This document shows, piece after piece, positions 8,374 through 17,080 of a stretch of 64,000 nt of DNA. A program made the translations under genes and the position numbers. Location of the stretch: assembly GCF_902859945.1 (NCBI RefSeq), contig NZ_CADIKL010000038.1, positions 18,963 to 82,962 of the forward strand, written 5' to 3'. A model generated the notes under the pieces. The model did no database searches, was not told the DNA's origin, and saw only the letters and a list, made by a program, of their open reading frames with translations. The stretch comes from Paraburkholderia caffeinitolerans (lineage in GTDB: Bacteria; Pseudomonadota; Gammaproteobacteria; Burkholderiales; Burkholderiaceae). Position 1 is the first letter of the stretch. Every line of letters starts with the position of its first letter.

Positions 8374-8919
8374 CTAGTTTTGAGCCATGGCTACGGGCAG
8401 GCCCGGCAAGTGCCGCTTGCCGAACACCGCTCTGTGATGCGGCGACGCCGCTGACACAGGGTCATTCCAGCTGAACGCGAGCAACCTTCCGGCAACATAG
8501 CCGCAGCGGAACCGGAGATCTAGCGGTTCGCCACCGCTCACGCGGATGCCTTGAGCCTCGACTGTCACGATGGTGTCGACCACCACGTGCTGCTTGCGCT
8601 CGCCAAACGAAGCATTGCGCGGCGTGACCGACGCGTGCCCGCTCTCGAAGGAACCCTGACGAAACTCGACGTGGTCGATCGCACTCGAGGTACTGGCGAC
8701 GAAAATGCCGTGGGCAGCGCAGTCCGCAACGAGTGGATCGGCATGCATGGTCTCGATGAACTGACTGACGAGCTGGTTGTGTTGATCGAGCTGGTCGGCA
8801 AATGCGGGCGCTGCGAGCGAAAAGCACGCACTGGCAACCACCGAACGGCCGGCCAGGCTCAGTAACCGCTTCGGTACCGGACGGGTGCGAAACATCGAAA
8901 CGACTCTAACGATAATCAT
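8374..8919 (-). CDS. Hypothetical exported protein
   Basis: A 181-residue protein with a signal peptide: basic 'RPVPKRLLSLAGR', hydrophobic stretch, cleavage likely after 'AAPAFA'. A shorter start at ATG 8895 is possible; upstream GAGG is loosely spaced for either. The mature part has two cysteines ('VADCAAHG' and 'RFRCGYVAG') that could form one disulfide in the periplasm. No recognised domain. It is the last gene of a minus-strand run after the Usp/hemerythrin-like gene and the Bcr-type transporter, 24 bases behind the latter, so probably co-transcribed. Function unknown. Confidence 0.6.
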   Translation of the reverse strand: MIIVRVVSMFRTRPVPKRLLSLAGRSVVASACFSLAAPAFADQLDQHNQLVSQFIETMHADPLVADCAAHGIFVASTSSAIDHVEFRQGSFESGHASVTPRNASFGERKQHVVVDTIVTVEAQGIRVSGGEPLDLRFRCGYVAGRLLAFSWNDPVSAASPHHRAVFGKRHLPGLPVAMAQN

Positions 8920-8943
8920 GATGCAGGCGACCTCGCAGGAGGT

Positions 8944-10167
8944 TCAGTCGAGTTCCCGATGGCGCATCGCAATGCAGAACGTCGCCAGGCCAATACACTG
9001 CAATACCGCCATGCCGAGCGCCATGTAGAGGGTGCTGCCGAGCAGCATGGGAACCAGCAGGGCCGAGGACAGGAAGTTGCCAAACTGCTGGACCGTGATG
9101 TAGCAGCTTGACGCCAGGCCGCGTCGCTCGGGAAAGCAATCCAGCGCCAGAACCTGAAGGAAGGGCTGGGTCATCATCATGCCCAGACTGAAAACCGGTA
9201 GCGCTACCAGCGCCCATGGCATTGGTGAAGCATGCATCGCGTTGACGCCGATGTTGACCACGCCGGCCACGACCATCACGAGATGGCCAAGCAGCACATT
9301 GCGCGCGGCACTGCCATGCCCGGCGGTACGGTGCGCGACTGCGGCGCCGGCGATCAAACCCACCACGATCGGGATGAAAAGATAGCCGAACGACTGCTCT
9401 CCAAGACCAAGATGCTTCACGACGAAGCTCGGCGCGGCCAGGACGTAAAGGTAGATCCCGAGATTGACCGCCGCGTTGGCGAGCGCCAGCGCAACAAAGC
9501 GCGGCATCGTGAACAACGCGCCATAGGCGCGCGCAAGCGCGACGGGATGCAGCGGATGCCGGCGCGCTGGCGGCAGGGTCTCCGGGACGAAAAACCAACA
9601 GATCACGACCAGCAATGCCGACAGGAACGCGAGGAAGAGGAAAATGCTGCGCCAACCCGTCCACAGCAGCAGCCAGCCGCCACAGACAGGCGCGAGCGCG
9701 GGTGCGAGCGCGAAGATCATCGCGACCAGCGCCATGATTTTCTGCGCGTCGGTTCCGTCGAAGACGTCGCGCACCATCGCCCGACCAATGATGACGCCGG
9801 CCCCGGCACTCATGCCCTGCACGGCACGACCGGCGTAGAGCAGCCCGATGCCCGGCGCAGCCGCGCACATCAGCGATCCAACAGTGAACAGCACATTGCC
9901 GGCGAGAATCATCCGGCGGCGGCCGATCGCATCAGAGATCGCCCCGTGCCACGGCACCATCAGCGCGAAAGGCAGCAGGTAGGCTGACAACGACTGCTGG
10001 ATCTGCGCCGGAGTAGCGTGCAGCGCCTGCGCCATGATGGAAAAGGCCGGCAGGTATGTGGCAATCGCGAATTGCCCGAGCATCGACAGTCCAGCCACGA
10101 GCACGACGATCGTCGGGGTGTGGAGCCGTTGCGGTTCAACCTCTGCCTTCGTGTGCATGGTCGCCAT
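8944..10167 (-). CDS. Bcr/CflA-type MFS drug exporter
   Basis: A 407-residue 12-TM transporter. The loop 2-3 motif is 'GAISDAIGRRRMILAGN', matching the MFS GxxxDrxGRR signature, and 'GRAVQGMSAGAGVIIGRAMV' matches the TM4-5 antiporter block of the Bcr/CflA (DHA1) subfamily, which exports bicyclomycin, chloramphenicol or similar drugs with proton exchange. The ATG at 10165-10167 follows directly after the TAA (10168-10170) of the Usp/hemerythrin-like gene with no spacer, so translation is coupled. Pairing of a stress-type sensor protein with an exporter is the notable context. Substrate unknown. Confidence 0.85.
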   Translation of the reverse strand: MATMHTKAEVEPQRLHTPTIVVLVAGLSMLGQFAIATYLPAFSIMAQALHATPAQIQQSLSAYLLPFALMVPWHGAISDAIGRRRMILAGNVLFTVGSLMCAAAPGIGLLYAGRAVQGMSAGAGVIIGRAMVRDVFDGTDAQKIMALVAMIFALAPALAPVCGGWLLLWTGWRSIFLFLAFLSALLVVICWFFVPETLPPARRHPLHPVALARAYGALFTMPRFVALALANAAVNLGIYLYVLAAPSFVVKHLGLGEQSFGYLFIPIVVGLIAGAAVAHRTAGHGSAARNVLLGHLVMVVAGVVNIGVNAMHASPMPWALVALPVFSLGMMMTQPFLQVLALDCFPERRGLASSCYITVQQFGNFLSSALLVPMLLGSTLYMALGMAVLQCIGLATFCIAMRHRELD

Positions 10168-11139
10168 TTACAAACTCCTGTTCGTGCCGGTCTCGGGGCG
10201 TGCACCGTCCAGTCCGGTCCGGTCCGCCCTCTTCTCGGCGTCGCCTGTGCGGCACGCATGGATGAACTCCGCATGAAGCCGCTCCCAGTCGGCCGCCGTC
10301 AGGTGGCGACGTGCCGCTGCCAGGATGATCCCCTCTTCCCGTCCGCGAATGGTCCAGACGCGCTGGGCGTAACGATCGAGCACGGACAGCACCTCCGCCG
10401 CCTCGACGCCACCCTCGGGCCGCGCCACCAGCAACTCAAGCTCGCCGAGCAGCTCGTGTTCGCGTCGACCCAGCAGAAGGACTTCGTCAATTTCGGCGCG
10501 CACGCTCTCGACGCGTCGCCGCAGTCTGCCATAGAGGGTAAGTTCCTTGCGGCGCTGCAAGGGATGCACGGTGCTGCGGATATGCTCGACGGTTTCACGC
10601 AGGCCCGCGCAATGTGCGCGCAGCGATTGCGCATTTGACGCGTCCTGATCGCTCAGCACGCAAAGCCACTGACGCAACAAGGCTGCGTGCCGCCGGTACT
10701 CGGTGCGCAGCACGTCAAGGGCCGGAATCCGGGGCGGCGTGGCCCCGATACCAAACGTCAGTACGGGAACAGTGGCGAGCGCACGCAGATCGAATGCCTT
10801 CGACCCGGGTACCGCCGTCTCGGCCGGACCCCGTACCGTCACAATCGTGTCGCACCCGGACAGGCGCACCGCGTTCAGCACTTCGTGTGCCGGTTGCGTT
10901 GAGAAAAGCGCCGTGACCCTGCACGGAATCCCCATTGCCATGGCAGCAGCCTCCGTACGCGCGAGCACTTCGCGCGCCGCGAACGCGCACTGCGCCTGGG
11001 CATGGGGATCTTCCGGCAACGTTTGTGCGTACCAGAGGCTGATTCGGGCACTATTTTCAAAGGCAAATTCGAGCGCCTGAATAGCCGCATCCGAGCAATG
11101 ATCACTCGGCTCAATCAATAACCCGAGATGTCGAAACAT
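10168..11139 (-). CDS. UspA-like domain fused to degenerate hemerythrin-like domain
   Basis: A 323-residue protein with no signal peptide. Residues 1-130 have a universal-stress-protein layout: 'HLGLLIEPSDHCSDAAIQAL' strand-helix start, 'AMGIPCRVTALF', 'SGCDTIVTVRG' and a final 'VPVLTFG' strand. Residues ~145-292 look like a four-helix HHE bundle: 'VLRTEYRRHAALLRQW', 'TVHPLQRRKELTLYGRL', 'GRREHELLGELELL' and 'GREEGIILAAARRHLTAADW'. The last block is typical of hemerythrin proteins, but the His usually preceding the terminal EE is absent ('VWTIRGREE') and the HxxxE spacing in helix 2 is disturbed, so iron binding is doubtful. It opens the minus-strand operon with the Bcr-type exporter. Role inferred: stress or ligand sensing in the cytoplasm. 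Confidence 0.65.
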   Translation of the reverse strand: MFRHLGLLIEPSDHCSDAAIQALEFAFENSARISLWYAQTLPEDPHAQAQCAFAAREVLARTEAAAMAMGIPCRVTALFSTQPAHEVLNAVRLSGCDTIVTVRGPAETAVPGSKAFDLRALATVPVLTFGIGATPPRIPALDVLRTEYRRHAALLRQWLCVLSDQDASNAQSLRAHCAGLRETVEHIRSTVHPLQRRKELTLYGRLRRRVESVRAEIDEVLLLGRREHELLGELELLVARPEGGVEAAEVLSVLDRYAQRVWTIRGREEGIILAAARRHLTAADWERLHAEFIHACRTGDAEKRADRTGLDGARPETGTNRSL

Positions 11140-11194
11140 GAGATTCTGCCGTTACTGGACAGGACGCAATGGTAGGGATATCCGCTCTGTAAAT

Positions 11195-11217
11195 CTCCCC
11201 CCATTGAAAGGGGGGAA
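11195..11217. repeat. G/C-run palindrome in a divergent promoter region
   Basis: TCCCCCC, seven-base loop ATTGAAA, GGGGGGA, between the UspA-fusion gene and the divergent MalT-like regulator gene. Same type as those at 3935 and 38148. Confidence 0.5.
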
Positions 11218-11318
11218 GGTGGGTTTGGAAGCGGCACGGGTTCGCTATAATCAATTCAACCCTGCCTGACCCCGTTTGCATTGGCACGTTCGCGACGCAG
11301 TTCTTGGCCCCCAATCCG

Positions 11319-14018
11319 ATGACAAAGCAACTATCAGCCACGAGTCCGGAAGCGACGCTCAAGATCATTCCGCCGCGCGCACCGCGGGACATGCTTGCCC
11401 GTACCCGTCTGAGGTCGGACAGCGAGCAGTTCCGCAATCGCGCCGTGACCGTTGTGCAGGCGCCGCCGGGGTTCGGGAAGACGTCGCTCCTGATCCAGTG
11501 GCGACAGGAATACCTGAGGCACGGCAGCGCAGTTGCGTGGCTCTCGCTCGACGGGCACGACGATCCTTCGCGCCTGCTCGGCGGCCTCACACTTGCCGTG
11601 CGCACGGGGTCCGGCAAGGTGACGTTCGGCAAGCGCCTGCTCGAGGGCGGCGCGATTGCGGACTCGCCACTGGAGGCGATCACGGTATGGCTGGCGGAAG
11701 TGGCCCGCACTGCGCTCGATACCGTGCTGATGCTCGACGAAGCCGAAAAGCTGCCGCAGGCGAGCCAGGACGCGCTTGTCTATCTGCTCGAAAACCTGCC
11801 GCCCAACCTGCGTGTGGTGATTGCCGCGCGCGCCGGCTTCGACAAGGTCATCAGACGCCTGAGCGCCGCTGCACGATGCGTCACGGTGGATGCCGTCGCG
11901 CTTCGCTTTCGGCTGGACGAAACCATTGCGCTGATCGGCAACAGGCTCGACGCCGTTGTCGATGCGGAAGCGAGCGCACGATTGCATGACATCGCGGAAG
12001 GCTGGCCGCTAGGCCTGCAACTCGCCCTTGCCACCATTGCCGACTCCGAGGACCCCGTAGCGAGCATCGACGCCTTTGCCAGCAGCACCGCCGGCATTCG
12101 CGAACAGTTCGTCACTGCGCTGCTGGAGAGGCTAAGCACTGAGGACACGGAGTTCCTCGTGCGCGTCTCCATTGTCGAGCTTCAGCACGAGGATCTTTGC
12201 GCGGCCCTCACCGGGGATCAGGACGCGGGCAAGCGGCTCCTGCGGCTTTCGCGGGAGACGCCGCTCTTTGTTGTCGGCGCGCAGGGGCGTGGCCAATGGT
12301 TCCGGATGCACGCGATGGCGCGCGAGGCGCTGCGCGCGCGTCTGGGCGCGCTGCCACAGTCCGCCCAGGAAGATTTGCACCGCCGCGCGATGCAGTGGCT
12401 GGCCGACAACGGCATGGCCGAAGCGGCCGCGCGCCACGCGCTCGCGTGCGGGCAAGAGGACACCGCGTATGTGCTTGCCCAGCGGTCGTTGCATGAGGCA
12501 GTCACGCAGGGCCATGTCGTGGCCGTGCTCGAGTGGCTCGAATGGCTGCCTGAGCCTGTGCTGGAGCGCCATCCGCGGCTGCGGCTCGCCATGGCATGGG
12601 CGCTTGCGCTCAGCGACCGGCAGCAACAGGCCGAGGAGCAGGCGCAGGCGATCCTGCGCAGCACCGAGCCGGATGACGCAATGCGCTTTGAGATCGACCT
12701 CATTCTGAGTGCGGCGGCCTACTTCGCGGATGAGCCGGACCGTGCGGCGCACCTGCTCGAACGCTGGGGCAACACCCCGCCCGTTAGCGACCCATGGCTG
12801 CAACAGGTGCAGGCCAACCGGCTGTCGGTGCGCGCCATCATGACCGGTGAATACGCGGCGGCGCGTCAGTACGGACGACATGCGCCGCGCGGGGATGCCA
12901 GCGCGGCCAACCGTTACGTGGTTCGCTGGCGCACGTGCTTTACAGGCTTCAGCTACCTGCTCGAGGGGCAGGTACTGCTGGCGGAACGCACGTTGCGCCC
13001 GGCGCTCGTACAGGCGGACGACGATCTCGGTCGCCGCCACCCGTTTTCCTGCATGCTCGCGGCCCTGCTCGCTGCAACGCGCTACAACCAGGGCGACTTC
13101 GACGAAACGGCGGCGCTGCTTGCAAACCGGCTGGACGTCATCGAGCGCAGCGGTACCCCCGATGTGGTGATCTTCGCCTACCGTACGGTTGCCCGGGTCG
13201 CGGCAGCTTGCGGCGCGGAGCACCGGGCCTTCGATTTGCTCGAGACGCTCAATGCTATCGGCGCCGCCCGCCATATGCCGAGGCTATGCGTGGTCAGTCT
13301 GGCCGAGCAGATCAGGCTGCACAGCGGGCGTTTCCGTTCGGCGAGCTGTCACACGCTTGCCAACCGGCTGGACGATCTAGTCGCCGGACACGTCACCGAG
13401 GATGCACCGCTAACGCGCGGCGCGCTGCTCATGCACCAGCAGATCGCGCGGGCGTTTGTCGCATTCGCCGCTCAGGACTGGCGAGGTGCAGACGAGGCAC
13501 TGGCACTTGCGCAGCGATGGACCGATTCGATGAAGCTCGGTGCCGTTGGCGCCGAGCTCATGGCCTTGCGGGCGTTCGCGCGGGACCGCTGCGGGGAAGA
13601 CGGCGCCGCGCTGCTGCGGGAAGCGAAAGATCTGGCGGCAACTTACGGGATGAATCTCGCCGCACTCGACCTGCATCCCGCGCTCGTCGACTGGCTGCGT
13701 GAGCGCGCGGCCGACAGCGAGGCGCCGCCCGTGCGCGTCCACTCAATCAAGCCCGCGCCCCCCGCCGCGCCGCAGGATGCCGAAACGACAGACGGCCCGC
13801 GCGTCATGCCCAGTACCGCGCTTACGCCCAAGGAGCGCACCGTGCTCGAACTGGTAAGCCGCCATCTCACGAACAAGGAGATTGCACTTGCCATGGGTGT
13901 TGGCCAGGAAACCGTTAAGTGGCATCTCAAGAATCTCTTCGTCAAGCTCGACGCAACGTCGCGCAAGCAGATCGTTCGCCGTGCGCAACTGATGGGTTTG
14001 ATTCAGGAAATCGCCTGA
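11319..14018 (+). CDS. MalT-like large LuxR regulator (LAL family)
   Basis: An 899-residue protein from ATG 11319 (a TTG at 11304 is possible). It opens with a P-loop ATPase: Walker A 'APPGFGKTS' near residues 48-56 and Walker B 'VLMLDEAEKL' near 136-145, as in MalT and other signal-responsive STAND ATPases. The middle ~500 residues are alpha-helical TPR-like repeats rich in Ala and Leu, as used for inducer binding. The last ~65 residues hold the LuxR DNA-binding domain: 'LTPKERTVLELVSRHLTNKE', 'GVGQETVKWHLKNLFVKL'. It is divergent from the UspA/exporter operon and upstream of a porin gene; either could be its target. Inducer unknown. Confidence 0.88.
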   Translation: MTKQLSATSPEATLKIIPPRAPRDMLARTRLRSDSEQFRNRAVTVVQAPPGFGKTSLLIQWRQEYLRHGSAVAWLSLDGHDDPSRLLGGLTLAVRTGSGKVTFGKRLLEGGAIADSPLEAITVWLAEVARTALDTVLMLDEAEKLPQASQDALVYLLENLPPNLRVVIAARAGFDKVIRRLSAAARCVTVDAVALRFRLDETIALIGNRLDAVVDAEASARLHDIAEGWPLGLQLALATIADSEDPVASIDAFASSTAGIREQFVTALLERLSTEDTEFLVRVSIVELQHEDLCAALTGDQDAGKRLLRLSRETPLFVVGAQGRGQWFRMHAMAREALRARLGALPQSAQEDLHRRAMQWLADNGMAEAAARHALACGQEDTAYVLAQRSLHEAVTQGHVVAVLEWLEWLPEPVLERHPRLRLAMAWALALSDRQQQAEEQAQAILRSTEPDDAMRFEIDLILSAAAYFADEPDRAAHLLERWGNTPPVSDPWLQQVQANRLSVRAIMTGEYAAARQYGRHAPRGDASAANRYVVRWRTCFTGFSYLLEGQVLLAERTLRPALVQADDDLGRRHPFSCMLAALLAATRYNQGDFDETAALLANRLDVIERSGTPDVVIFAYRTVARVAAACGAEHRAFDLLETLNAIGAARHMPRLCVVSLAEQIRLHSGRFRSASCHTLANRLDDLVAGHVTEDAPLTRGALLMHQQIARAFVAFAAQDWRGADEALALAQRWTDSMKLGAVGAELMALRAFARDRCGEDGAALLREAKDLAATYGMNLAALDLHPALVDWLRERAADSEAPPVRVHSIKPAPPAAPQDAETTDGPRVMPSTALTPKERTVLELVSRHLTNKEIALAMGVGQETVKWHLKNLFVKLDATSRKQIVRRAQLMGLIQEIA

Positions 14019-14442
14019 AGGGTCCAATGAACCCGTCGGCGCCGTAACGCATCTCCGCGTTTTCCCTATGGTGACGGATAAGATTTAACGTTCCACGTTG
14101 AAGTACGTCATTTTCAAACGTTGAACTATCAACCGCTCGATAGATGACTTATCAACGTCATAACGAATCGAGCATACCCCCCATGATTTTGTCACCAGGA
14201 TGCAACGCGAATAGAGCGTCACCCGGCGTCCAGCCCCGAGTAAGCGCGCGCTGAATAGCTCCTGAAGCGTTCCCCACAAGGCTTTCCGGCGTATACCACG
14301 TCACGAAATTACGGAAAACCCGCCCACCCACTGATGGGGGGAAGGATTTTTGCGCTCACGCGTATTCTCCTCAATCAGTTGCAATGTCATCTTTTTAGAA
14401 TGCTGTCGATCGGGGATCGAACATGGTTACGCAGGAGACCAC
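14019..14442 (+). other. Intergenic region upstream of the porin gene
   Basis: A 424-base non-coding gap. It is AT-richer than its surroundings and carries CGTTGAA twice (near 14092-14128) and further ATCAAC/GTTGAT-like words, possible regulator sites, but no convincing protein. The only open frame (14085-14279, minus) lacks a ribosome site and recognisable sequence. Confidence 0.5.
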
Positions 14443-15648
14443 ATGAAATTGAGAATTACGTGCGCCGCAGCGCTTTTCGCATTTGCAGGCGCAGCACACG
14501 CGCAATCGTCGGTGACGCTTTACGGTGTCGTGGACTCGGGTTTGCTCTACCAGAGCACGTCGGCGTCATACGCGGCAGCACCCTTCCTGCCGAACACCAA
14601 AATCAACGGCAACGCAGGTCATGTGGTTCAGCTCAAGGACGGCGGCATTTACTCGAGCATCTTCGGCATGAAGGGCTCGGAAGACCTTGGCGGCGGATAC
14701 GCAGCCAACTTCAAGCTCCAGGGAGCGTTTAACAGTTCCAACGGCCAGTCGGGGAAGTCGGATACGCCAACTGGAACATCAATGTTCACCCAGGTCACAA
14801 CCGTCGGTGTGTCGGGCCCGTTCGGCAAGGTCGACTTCGGCCGCCAGTTCGCTCCGATGGCCTACGCGATGGCCGAAACGGACGTGCGCAATGCGCAGTA
14901 CTTCGGCAGCGTGCTGACCGCCTGGCTGACCATGAACACGATGTCGGGCTGGACCGGAAGCAACACGAACGGCCAGATTGGCGCGCTGTATGACGACAAT
15001 GCGATCGTCTACAATTCGCCGTCGTTTTACGGTGTGTCCGCTGCACTCGAGTTTGCTCCCGGCGGCGTGGCGGGGCAGGCCCAGGGCGGCACGCGCGAGT
15101 CGGCCGTGCTCAAGTATTCGGGCTATGGTCTGAACGCCGATGCCGTCTACTACAACGGACACGACGCCAACCCGTACTCATATGCCGCCGCCGGTAACCC
15201 TGCGACTGCCACGACCGGCATCCCGGCGACCGGCCTGAACAACAACCGCTTCGTCTACTTTGGCGCGAAATACACGTGGCACGGTATCTCGGTCTCCGGC
15301 TCGTTCAGCAACGGGCGCAATCCGGCCAACTCGAATGGGGTACCGAAGGCATTTGTGGTCTCCGGTGATTTCGACATGTGGACGGGCGGTCTTGGCTACC
15401 GCTTTTCCCCGGCGCTCAACTTCACCTCGGGTGTCTACTACCTGAAGGACAACAAGAACAACTCGAACCAGTCGACCGCCTACGCAATCGGCGCTGACTA
15501 CGGCGTGTCGAAGCGCACGCTGGTTTATGCGCAGGCTGGCTACGTGTCCAACCGCGGCCAGATGAACCAGGAACTCATTTATGGGACGCCTGTAGCCCCG
15601 GGCAAAAACACCACGGCCTTCAACATCGGCCTGCGCCATACCTTCTAA
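14443..15648 (+). CDS. Gram-negative trimeric porin (OmpC/Omp32 type)
   Basis: A 401-residue outer-membrane protein starting at ATG 14443, preceded by CAGGAG. The signal peptide ends 'AGAAHA' and the mature protein opens with 'QSSVTLYGVVDSGLLY', the hallmark first strand of Burkholderia and Neisseria porins. 'GSEDLGGGYAANFKLQGAFN' and 'FGKVDFGRQFAPM' are the conserved loop/strand blocks, and it ends in 'IGLRHTF' with the terminal Phe needed for BAM-dependent assembly. It forms a 16-strand beta-barrel for small solutes. Followed by a clear hairpin terminator. Confidence 0.95.
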   Translation: MKLRITCAAALFAFAGAAHAQSSVTLYGVVDSGLLYQSTSASYAAAPFLPNTKINGNAGHVVQLKDGGIYSSIFGMKGSEDLGGGYAANFKLQGAFNSSNGQSGKSDTPTGTSMFTQVTTVGVSGPFGKVDFGRQFAPMAYAMAETDVRNAQYFGSVLTAWLTMNTMSGWTGSNTNGQIGALYDDNAIVYNSPSFYGVSAALEFAPGGVAGQAQGGTRESAVLKYSGYGLNADAVYYNGHDANPYSYAAAGNPATATTGIPATGLNNNRFVYFGAKYTWHGISVSGSFSNGRNPANSNGVPKAFVVSGDFDMWTGGLGYRFSPALNFTSGVYYLKDNKNNSNQSTAYAIGADYGVSKRTLVYAQAGYVSNRGQMNQELIYGTPVAPGKNTTAFNIGLRHTF

Positions 15649-15667
15649 GACGTATCCAGCCAACCCG

Positions 15668-15692
15668 AAGCCGCCGAAAGGCGGCTTTGTCG
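15668..15692 (+). terminator. Rho-independent terminator of the porin gene
   Basis: AAGCCGCC, loop GAAA, GGCGGCTT, followed by TGTCGTTT; 20 bases after the porin stop. Confidence 0.75.
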
Positions 15693-15823
15693 TTTCTGCT
15701 CTGTCGTTTCTGCGCCGCCCACGATCTTGCAGCGCGCATCAACGAGACATCGAACCCGCCCCGCCTCCGTCGCCGATCTGTGTGGCCGCCGGCAGGCTAC
15801 AGCCTCCGGCGTGCCTTTCATGC

Positions 15824-16189
15824 TTACATACCGCCCAGGGGCTTCTGGACCGTCAGCTTGTTCGTCACCGAGGTCACGCCTGGAACGCCCTTGGCGATCT
15901 CAGCGACTTGCTCGACCTGTGCGGCATCCGTAACCGAGCCATTCAGCGTCACCGCCCCATTCTTGGCGGTGACACCAATGCTGCCGCCGTGGATCTCCTT
16001 GTGTTTCGTAATCGCGGTGTACACCGCGCGGCGCAGCTTGGTGTTGCTCTGAGCAACGGGCGCCGCTGTGCTGGACGCCGCCGCCGTAGCGCCAGGCGCG
16101 CTGGCTGCGGGTTGGGCCGACGCGTTCAGGGCCACTGCGGCGAGCAGTGTGCAGAGCGCCAGGCTGAGGGTCTTCGTAGTCGTGTTCAT
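15824..16189 (-). CDS. BON-domain periplasmic protein
   Basis: A 121-residue exported protein with a signal peptide ending 'NASA' followed by an Ala-rich linker. Residues ~50-116 are a BON domain: 'RRAVYTAITKHKEIHGGSIG', 'VTAKNGAVTLNGSVTDAAQV' and 'AKGVPGVTSVTNKLTV', the alpha-beta-beta pattern seen in OsmY-type and phospholipid-binding proteins. It probably acts in the periplasm at the envelope under stress. Its ATG overlaps the stop of an upstream 32-codon ORF (TAATG), and the AGGAG ribosome site sits inside that ORF. Confidence 0.9.
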   Translation of the reverse strand: MNTTTKTLSLALCTLLAAVALNASAQPAASAPGATAAASSTAAPVAQSNTKLRRAVYTAITKHKEIHGGSIGVTAKNGAVTLNGSVTDAAQVEQVAEIAKGVPGVTSVTNKLTVQKPLGGM

Positions 16190-16287
16190 TACATACTCCT
16201 GTGGTTATTGCTGCTGGGTGAAACGCGGTAATCCTGCTGGTCATCACGCCGACGGGGAGATTCATGCAAGCGCACTACTTTGGCCAT
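16189..16287 (-). CDS. Small 32-codon ORF translationally coupled to the BON gene
   Basis: Starts ATG 16287 with a strong AAAGGAG ribosome site seven bases upstream, and ends in TAA at 16189-16191 that shares one base with the BON ATG. The 32-residue product is basic and polar ('MAKVVRLHESPRRRDD' start, 'SSNNHRSM' end), has no membrane segment and no recognised family. Good ribosome site and exact coupling argue it is translated; it may be a leader peptide that sets BON expression or a small protein in its own right. Confidence 0.5.
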   Translation of the reverse strand: MAKVVRLHESPRRRDDQQDYRVSPSSNNHRSM

Positions 16288-16498
16288 GTCGAATCTCCTT
16301 TCCTTTACTCCGGCGCAAAAAAGCAATTCGCCTGGGGCAGGAACTGCTCGTCCCTGTCCCAGGCGTCTTTCCCAGATCGGTATTTTTTTGAGTGGCAAAG
16401 CGCGCCGCGGCACTCACGCTTATGAGAAATACTGCCGCGGTGGCTTAAAAGAAATAGGATGACAAATCAATTATACAGTTGCAATATCAATAATTTGG

Positions 16499-17059
16499 TC
16501 AGACAAGTTCATTGATCAACGACTCTGCCATGGGCCATTCACCGAAGCCCGCGGCGGGATTCAGGTGACCGACTTCGCCCAGGTCGACGAGTCGGCTGCC
16601 CCAGTCCTTCGCCATGGCCTCCACGCGCTCGAAGCGCGCAAGCGGATCATTGCGGCTCGCGCCGACGATGCTCGGGAACGGCAGCGGCTTGCGCGGAATC
16701 GGATGCCAGCCGCTCTGGGCGAGCGCATCAAAGGCCGGATAGCCAGCCGGCAGCGGCGTTTCGAGATCGGCCGGCGCGGCGAGCAGCGCGCCGTGAATCT
16801 TGCGGCTGTGCCGCTGCGCCCATTGCACCGCGATCATTACGCCAGCGCTGTGCGCGACGAGGATGACGGGACCGTCGATTTTCGCGAGCGCGGCGTCGAG
16901 TGCGGCCACGCGCGCCGCGCAACTGAGCTTGTCGTGTTCGAGCGGCGGCACCGAAGCCGCCTTGGGCAACCGCGCTTCCAGCAACGTTTGCCAGTGGTCC
17001 GCCACGTGGTCGCGCACCCCCGGGACCATCAGGATGGTCGGCGTGGTATGTGACATCAT
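16499..17059 (-). CDS. RBBP9/YdeN-family alpha/beta hydrolase
   Basis: A 186-residue single-domain serine hydrolase. Nucleophile elbow 'VAHSAGV' (Ser71), acid in 'GASRNDPLARF', and catalytic His in 'VGHLNPAAG'; 'MVPGVRDHVADHWQTLLEAR' is the typical opening of this family. Members are small esterases of mostly unknown substrate. It is the last gene of a four-gene minus-strand operon (MFS, quinone oxidoreductase, dioxygenase, hydrolase), 21 bases after the dioxygenase gene, so it probably cleaves an ester or activated intermediate in that pathway. Confidence 0.85.
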   Translation of the reverse strand: MMSHTTPTILMVPGVRDHVADHWQTLLEARLPKAASVPPLEHDKLSCAARVAALDAALAKIDGPVILVAHSAGVMIAVQWAQRHSRKIHGALLAAPADLETPLPAGYPAFDALAQSGWHPIPRKPLPFPSIVGASRNDPLARFERVEAMAKDWGSRLVDLGEVGHLNPAAGFGEWPMAESLINELV

Positions 17060-17080
17060 TTGTTATGGCATCCTGCCCAA

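Noticed and set aside
14085..14279. 64-codon minus-strand frame upstream of the porin gene
   Set aside because: No ribosome site or known domain; region better read as non-coding regulatory DNA.
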